Shown here: positions 60,153-64,000 of the stretch, piece by piece | Layout: each line of letters begins with the position of its first letter | Position numbering within the stretch: position 1 is the first letter of the stretch | NCBI GenBank assembly: GCA_043822385.1 | Contig: JBDRBT010000006.1 | Span: 55,017-119,016, forward strand | DNA: 64,000 nt | Origin: JABWCK01 sp043822385 | Lineage (GTDB): Archaea; Micrarchaeota; Micrarchaeia; Norongarragalinales; Norongarragalinaceae | Direction of reading: 5' to 3' | Translations under genes and position numbers: made by a program | The notes under the pieces: generated by a model | Told to the model about the DNA's origin: nothing | Database searches by the model: none | Seen by the model: the letters and a program-made list of their open reading frames with translations, nothing else

Positions 60153-60559
60153 CTTAACTTACTCTTGTTTTTTTTCTTTAAAGCTTTTTTTGGTTTGCTT
60201 GATAAAGCGTTAATTTCTTTCCAAGCAGCTTCCTCGAATGATTTTATTATTGTTTTAAGATTGTGCATGTATTCTAACTCGAGCATTACTGCAACCGCTA
60301 TTACGCCGAAAACAAGTCCTGAAACAAAGCCATCCATGTACTTGTCTGCTAGCGTGAAGCCAGTTCCAACTAATTCTCCTGCCTTGTAAACTAGCACTAC
60401 GTGGTCAATGTATTTTCCTTGAATGTAATCGTTTATTATTATGATTAACAAGGCTGCTGCTGTTGCTACTAGAGCGCGCCACTTGTTTGAAAACCATGAC
60501 AACCTGGTTGCGTTAGTTTTCTTGTAGTACTCAAAGTATTTCCTAATCATCTTGATCAC
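60149..60559 (-). CDS. small membrane protein, cluster gene 5
   Basis: 136 residues: a basic N-terminus with Tyr (MIKMIRKYFEYYKKTNATRL), two membrane helices (about 28-45 and 78-95), and a long basic C-terminal helix (ALSSKPKKALKKKNKSKLR). Overlaps genes 4 and 6 by four bases each. No family recognised. Confidence 0.68.
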   Translation of the reverse strand: MIKMIRKYFEYYKKTNATRLSWFSNKWRALVATAAALLIIIINDYIQGKYIDHVVLVYKAGELVGTGFTLADKYMDGFVSGLVFGVIAVAVMLELEYMHNLKTIIKSFEEAAWKEINALSSKPKKALKKKNKSKLR

Positions 60560-60864
60560 CTGTAAGTGCTTTGTGGTGGTTTTTGTTTTGGCAGCACCAA
60601 GCCAACTAAGTCTTTTACTACTGGCAGGAAGTAGAGTATTCCTGAACTAAGTAATACCCACCCCATTACTCCTAGTGAACCAATTAAAGGGTGGTCTATT
60701 ACTAGGTAGTAAACTAACAGCCCGCCTATTACTAGAGTTAAAACAGGAGAGAAACCAACGTGTTCTTTAGCCCAATTGTAGTACCACCAAGCAATTATTA
60801 TTAACCAAATCCACCAAGCGTAACTAATCCAAGTAATCACGTCATCTAAAAATAAAGTAATCAT
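60556..60864 (-). CDS. small membrane protein, cluster gene 4
   Basis: 102 residues with a Trp-rich first helix (ISYAWWIWLIIIAWWYYNW) and two further helices, ending PKQKPPQSTYR. Tightly overlapping its neighbours. No family recognised. Confidence 0.68.
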   Translation of the reverse strand: MITLFLDDVITWISYAWWIWLIIIAWWYYNWAKEHVGFSPVLTLVIGGLLVYYLVIDHPLIGSLGVMGWVLLSSGILYFLPVVKDLVGLVLPKQKPPQSTYR

Positions 60865-61322
60865 GCTTGTCTCCTCATTAATCCTTGTTCACCTAACTGG
60901 TTTCCTTGCGACAAGTGGTTGGAAACGTGTTGTTGCATTAACCATTGTTTTTCTTCACTATTAGCTGTGCCTGCTTGAATTTTTTGTTGAATCGTTTGAA
61001 TTGCTTCTTGTTGTTCTTGTTGCTGGCGTCCCATTTTTTCATGAATTCCTAGCAAGGAATAAACCCCGAATTGAAAGATCATTTGCAATTGCATTCCAAA
61101 CACTATGAAGATAAAGAATAAGGCTACGACGATCATTATTGATATGCCGTGCAAAAAAATCAAGTATCCAGCTAGAGCTCCGCCTAAGCCGAATAATATT
61201 TGCGTTTCTTGGAAAGTAATGTAAAACCAAAACAACAAGTAAGAGAAAACAATTATTCTAACAACGAAGTTTAATTCCCCTATTGTTTCAAAGAGTCCGT
61301 CAAGGAACAAGAATTGAAGCAT
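60861..61322 (-). CDS. membrane protein with Gln-rich tail, cluster gene 3
   Basis: 153 residues: three or four helices (about 15-95) then a soluble, Gln-rich coiled tail (QQQEQQEAIQTIQQKIQ; ending LGEQGLMRRQA). First of the tightly packed cluster genes after a 45-base gap. No family recognised. Confidence 0.7.
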   Translation of the reverse strand: MLQFLFLDGLFETIGELNFVVRIIVFSYLLFWFYITFQETQILFGLGGALAGYLIFLHGISIMIVVALFFIFIVFGMQLQMIFQFGVYSLLGIHEKMGRQQQEQQEAIQTIQQKIQAGTANSEEKQWLMQQHVSNHLSQGNQLGEQGLMRRQA

Positions 61323-61367
61323 TAATTTGAATAACTACTTTAAACAATAAAAGGATAACTAAAAACC

Positions 61368-61829
61368 TTAGAAAGGCAGGGAAACAAGGCTTTTTAACAC
61401 TATTAAAACTCCCAAGAGAATTAAGCCGGCTAGTAGAGATAGGATTGCTTTGTGCCAGTGGTTGAAAAAGTTTTCTTTACTCTGCAAGTCGTTGTTTAAA
61501 GCAATACCGAATAGTATTGCCGAGTAAGTAGCTAGGAATTGAGGAATAATAAACAACACGTCGAAGGAAGCTATTCTGTGTATTGACAACAAGGAACCGT
61601 ACTTTAATCCTTCTATAGCCCAAGCTAACGGTGCTATAGTGCCAAAGAAAAGCAAGGAAATAAGGAAAACGAAAAAGAACGCGTTTATTACCGATAACGG
61701 GTCGCTTCCTTTAATGAAGTAGTACGGCGGCTCGAAAAACAAGTCTTCAGTGCTTGCTGTATTCCAGTAAAAAATGCTTCCGAAAGTAACTGTGAGCGCA
61801 AGGAAACACAAAATCAAGTTGGTTTTCAT
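61368..61829 (-). CDS. membrane protein, cluster gene 2
   Basis: 153 residues with about four helices. The middle (FGTIAPLAWAIEGLKYG then FIIPQFLATYSAILFGIAL) weakly recalls SpoIIM/DUF95 membrane proteins, but I do not assign it. Its ATG overlaps the stop of the beta-helix gene (61826-61829), so the two are coupled. Confidence 0.65.
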   Translation of the reverse strand: MKTNLILCFLALTVTFGSIFYWNTASTEDLFFEPPYYFIKGSDPLSVINAFFFVFLISLLFFGTIAPLAWAIEGLKYGSLLSIHRIASFDVLFIIPQFLATYSAILFGIALNNDLQSKENFFNHWHKAILSLLAGLILLGVLIVLKSLVSLPF

Positions 61830-64000
61830 TTCTTTTTCCTCTTGTTATACAAGTAAGCCGCAATCACTATTTGAAGGAATACCAAGAGCAACAACGGCCA
61901 GTATTTTAGTAAACCATCATTCGGAGCAGCGTAGTAAACGCTAGTGTTTGGTTTTCTCCAAGCATTTTCATCAAACCAACCTTGTGTTTTGTAACTAACT
62001 CTAATTGTTTCTTTGCTTGCTAGAGTTGGGAAGAACCAAGTGAATAACTCGCTTGAAGCTAGTTTTGGTTCTTGACTAAAGACTGTTTCCTGCAACTTTA
62101 ATCCTTCAGGAGGTAGTTCATCAAACTCAACCTTCTTTAAATCGTTTTCACCTAAATTCGTAAGAGTTAACTCTACTAGAGTTATTTTTTCTCCTGTTTT
62201 TTCGTAGGCAGACACGGTCCTCTCGACGTAAAGCAGGTTTTCTGCTTGCGCTATGCAGTCAAGGGACCGGTCCGCCTCGCTTTCCTTCTCTTTTCCTTTT
62301 GGTTCGCTTGTTGGAACCGGAGTACTAGGCACAGGGGTTGAAGGTTGTGGACTAGTACTCGGGGAAGGACTAACTGAAGGAGTAGGAGTAACAGTTACTT
62401 TTGGAACAACGACGTCGCCGCCACCGCCGCCTCCGCCGCCACCGCCGGTAGTGCAGTCGGTTGTGCAAGTGGTTTCGTCTTCACCAATGCTTGAAGAACA
62501 AGTGCCGTCGCCGCAGTATCCTGTTGCGTAAGAACTAAAGTGCGTGACATTGAATACTAAGCGGCCTGTTGCCGCGACCCATTCTTTTATTGTGCAGTCA
62601 GTGCAATTCTCGTTTAAGTTTACTACGTCGCTTCTTGTTGTAAGAAAGCCCGGGGCTTGCATTATGGATGGAATGCTTGTTCCAGTGTATAATCCGCTTA
62701 AGTCTAGTATTATTTCCGCGCTAGTGTTGAATTCAGGAATGTTTTCAGAGTTTACTGCGATTATTCCTTCACCTAAATCTAGGTTGCTTGAACTAATGCT
62801 TCTATCAATGGTTGAGCTATTAGTGGCATTGTAGAACAAGACTTCCCCGTAAGTTTTTTGAATCGTGAAGTTCAGGAAAGAGTGGTTTGAAGTTCCAGCG
62901 TTGTATTCGTAAGTAGTTATTGAAGCTAATCGCGTGTTGTCGTATATTGTGTGATTAGCGTTGCTTGCTAGCAAGGCGGTTGCATCGCTTGAAGCATTTA
63001 CTTCAGTAATGTTTGTGTTGCTAGTGTTGGTTAAGCTTATTCCTATTTGGTTGCTTGTCAAGAAAGAGTTTTGAATATTTGTTGCGTTGCTTTCGTTTAT
63101 TGTTACTGCGTTAGTGTTGCTCGTAAAGTTGTTTCCGTTAAGCCAGTTTCCAATAGTGTTAGTTAGAATTATTGCGTTAGTCAAGGAAGTAAAGTTAGTG
63201 TTGTTTACGAATGACGCGTTTGTCGCGTTGAAGGTTACTGCGTTAGTTACGTTAGTGAAGTTAGTTAGCCACAGCGTAGTGTTTATTGTCTTGATTGCGT
63301 TCAAGCCGTTTACTGCGTTGCTTATTGTTGAGTTGCCGATTAAGTTGTGAATTGTTTGAATTAGTAAAATGCTTGTGTTTACGGTAGTTGCGTTTAAGGC
63401 GTTTATTACTGAGTTGTTTGTTAAATTGAAAATTAACGCGTTTTGAGTAGAATTTAGTATAGTGTTGTTCGAGTAATTGATTGACTGGCTTTCGTAGAAA
63501 ACGCTAGCGTTGAATGAATTAGTTACTGTGTTTCGTAAGAACCAAGAGTCTTTTTCCCATGACGCGTTCACGCCGTTCAGTGTTTCTAGAATAGTGTTGT
63601 CGGTGAAATTGTTTTTGCTTCCGTTTTCTGTGTATAGTCCTGCGGAAGTGTTTTGTATAGTGTTGTTGAAGAAAGTTGAATTAAATTCTTGTTTTAAGTA
63701 AATTGCTGCTACGCCTGTTATTGCTGTTAAGTTGTTGTTAGAGTAATTAGTTCCTGAAGAAGTGCTTTTGATTGCAATGCTTGAATTGAATATATTGTTT
63801 AGAGTAAAGTTAGAGTAATTCAGTGCTGTTGCTTGCAACCCAATCGGGTTGTTGTAGAAAACGTTGTTGTGAATTAGCGTGAACGTACTATTGAATACGC
63901 CTAATCCAGCTACGTTGTTTTGAGTAAAGTTGTTTTCAGTAATGTTTTTGAATGCTAGTGTGGAGGTGTTGATTTGCAGTCCGTAGTTAGTGTTGTTGAA
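61826..64000 (-). CDS. beta-helix surface protein, N-terminus cut by edge
   Basis: The minus-strand frame is open from a stop at 61826 to base 64000, giving 724 codons without a start that must be used, so the gene continues beyond the window. Some 400 residues are Asn/Thr/Ser-rich repeats typical of right-handed parallel beta-helix (NosD-like) proteins, packed with N-x-S/T glycosylation sites. Then come CGDGTC and TTCTTDC, ten glycines in a row (codons at 62417-62446), a Pro/Ser/Thr stalk, a beta-rich domain (NLGENDLKKVEFDELPPEGL) and a C-terminal membrane helix before NKRKKK. It is a stalked, anchored cell-surface protein. It leads the cluster of small membrane genes. Confidence 0.88.
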   Translation of the reverse strand, partial: FNNTNYGLQINTSTLAFKNITENNFTQNNVAGLGVFNSTFTLIHNNVFYNNPIGLQATALNYSNFTLNNIFNSSIAIKSTSSGTNYSNNNLTAITGVAAIYLKQEFNSTFFNNTIQNTSAGLYTENGSKNNFTDNTILETLNGVNASWEKDSWFLRNTVTNSFNASVFYESQSINYSNNTILNSTQNALIFNLTNNSVINALNATTVNTSILLIQTIHNLIGNSTISNAVNGLNAIKTINTTLWLTNFTNVTNAVTFNATNASFVNNTNFTSLTNAIILTNTIGNWLNGNNFTSNTNAVTINESNATNIQNSFLTSNQIGISLTNTSNTNITEVNASSDATALLASNANHTIYDNTRLASITTYEYNAGTSNHSFLNFTIQKTYGEVLFYNATNSSTIDRSISSSNLDLGEGIIAVNSENIPEFNTSAEIILDLSGLYTGTSIPSIMQAPGFLTTRSDVVNLNENCTDCTIKEWVAATGRLVFNVTHFSSYATGYCGDGTCSSSIGEDETTCTTDCTTGGGGGGGGGGDVVVPKVTVTPTPSVSPSPSTSPQPSTPVPSTPVPTSEPKGKEKESEADRSLDCIAQAENLLYVERTVSAYEKTGEKITLVELTLTNLGENDLKKVEFDELPPEGLKLQETVFSQEPKLASSELFTWFFPTLASKETIRVSYKTQGWFDENAWRKPNTSVYYAAPNDGLLKYWPLLLLVFLQIVIAAYLYNKRKKK

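Noticed and set aside
62253..62531. 92-codon plus-strand frame with a proline run
   Set aside because: It is the antisense of the decaglycine and Pro/Ser stalk of the beta-helix gene.

Overview
The window is AT-rich archaeal chromosome. The evidence is a run of archaeal or archaeal/eukaryotic information genes: split-free MCM helicase (with an intein), archaeal proteasome beta subunit, aCPSF1 beta-CASP nuclease with KH domains, Alba, LSm, aIF1A, aIF2-beta, eIF5A, RIO1, Sec61-beta, AK6-type kinase, DRG and archaeal YchF GTPases, archaeal-type ProRS, four tRNAs without encoded CCA, and a C/D box guide RNA. Compact operons, many overlapping genes, many TTG/GTG starts, split transketolase and numerous small unknown membrane proteins suggest a small-genome (DPANN-type) archaeon; I cannot assign a finer lineage from sequence alone. 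No rRNA, insertion sequence, integrase or CRISPR array was seen.

Layout. 1-1.6 kb: a membrane protein cut by the left edge and a DEAD-box helicase (minus strand). 1.7-3.1 kb: palindromes, a C/D box sRNA, a hairpin, acylphosphatase, an unknown gene, tRNA-His. 3.1-6.7 kb: a tight operon of AbrB-type regulator, histidine-ammonia-lyase-like enzyme, isochorismatase-like hydrolase and a short acetolactate-synthase-like ThDP enzyme. 6.7-11.2 kb: HisRS, IleRS and a free-standing translation-factor beta-barrel protein. 11.2-16 kb (minus): non-oxidative pentose phosphate genes (two transketolase subunits, ribulose-phosphate epimerase, RpiB), rhomboid protease, a Lys/Cys microprotein and a PH-like membrane protein. 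16-26.8 kb: ProRS, tRNA-Gln, SMC, glycosyltransferase, small GTPase, DUF1624-like membrane protein, proteasome beta, aCPSF1, AK6-like kinase, acidic microprotein. 26.8-29.9 kb (minus): a large coiled-coil surface protein and partner. 30-34 kb: AbrB-wHTH regulator, Sec61-beta, two membrane-anchored GATase1-like proteins, Alba, tRNA-Ala, HIT, tRNA-Val. 34-39 kb: two TGS-domain GTPases, LSm, MinD-like ATPase, DUF2226-like, NYN, TatD. 39-45.6 kb: eIF5A, intein-bearing MCM, presenilin-like protease, aIF2-beta, aIF1A, RIO1. 45.6-50.2 kb: surface metalloprotease, triosephosphate isomerase, ArgRS. 50.2-58.6 kb: giant N-anchored surface protein, ScpA, a HerA-like protein that seems to have lost its P-loop, and a UBA-like/linker protein. 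58.6-64 kb (minus): nine small or mid-size membrane proteins behind a beta-helix surface protein cut by the right edge.

How it works together. Most genes are housekeeping: translation (synthetases, tRNAs, initiation factors), RNA processing, replication and chromosome organisation (MCM, SMC, ScpA, Alba), protein quality control (proteasome, rhomboid, presenilin-like). The carbon genes (transketolase, RPE, RpiB, TPI) support a non-oxidative pentose phosphate route, probably to make ribose. The least explained parts are the ammonia-lyase/ThDP operon, the small membrane protein cluster at the right end, the two GATase-like proteins coupled to Sec61-beta, several microproteins, and a repeated AAACTTTT/AAAAGTTT hairpin sitting directly beside three stable-RNA genes.
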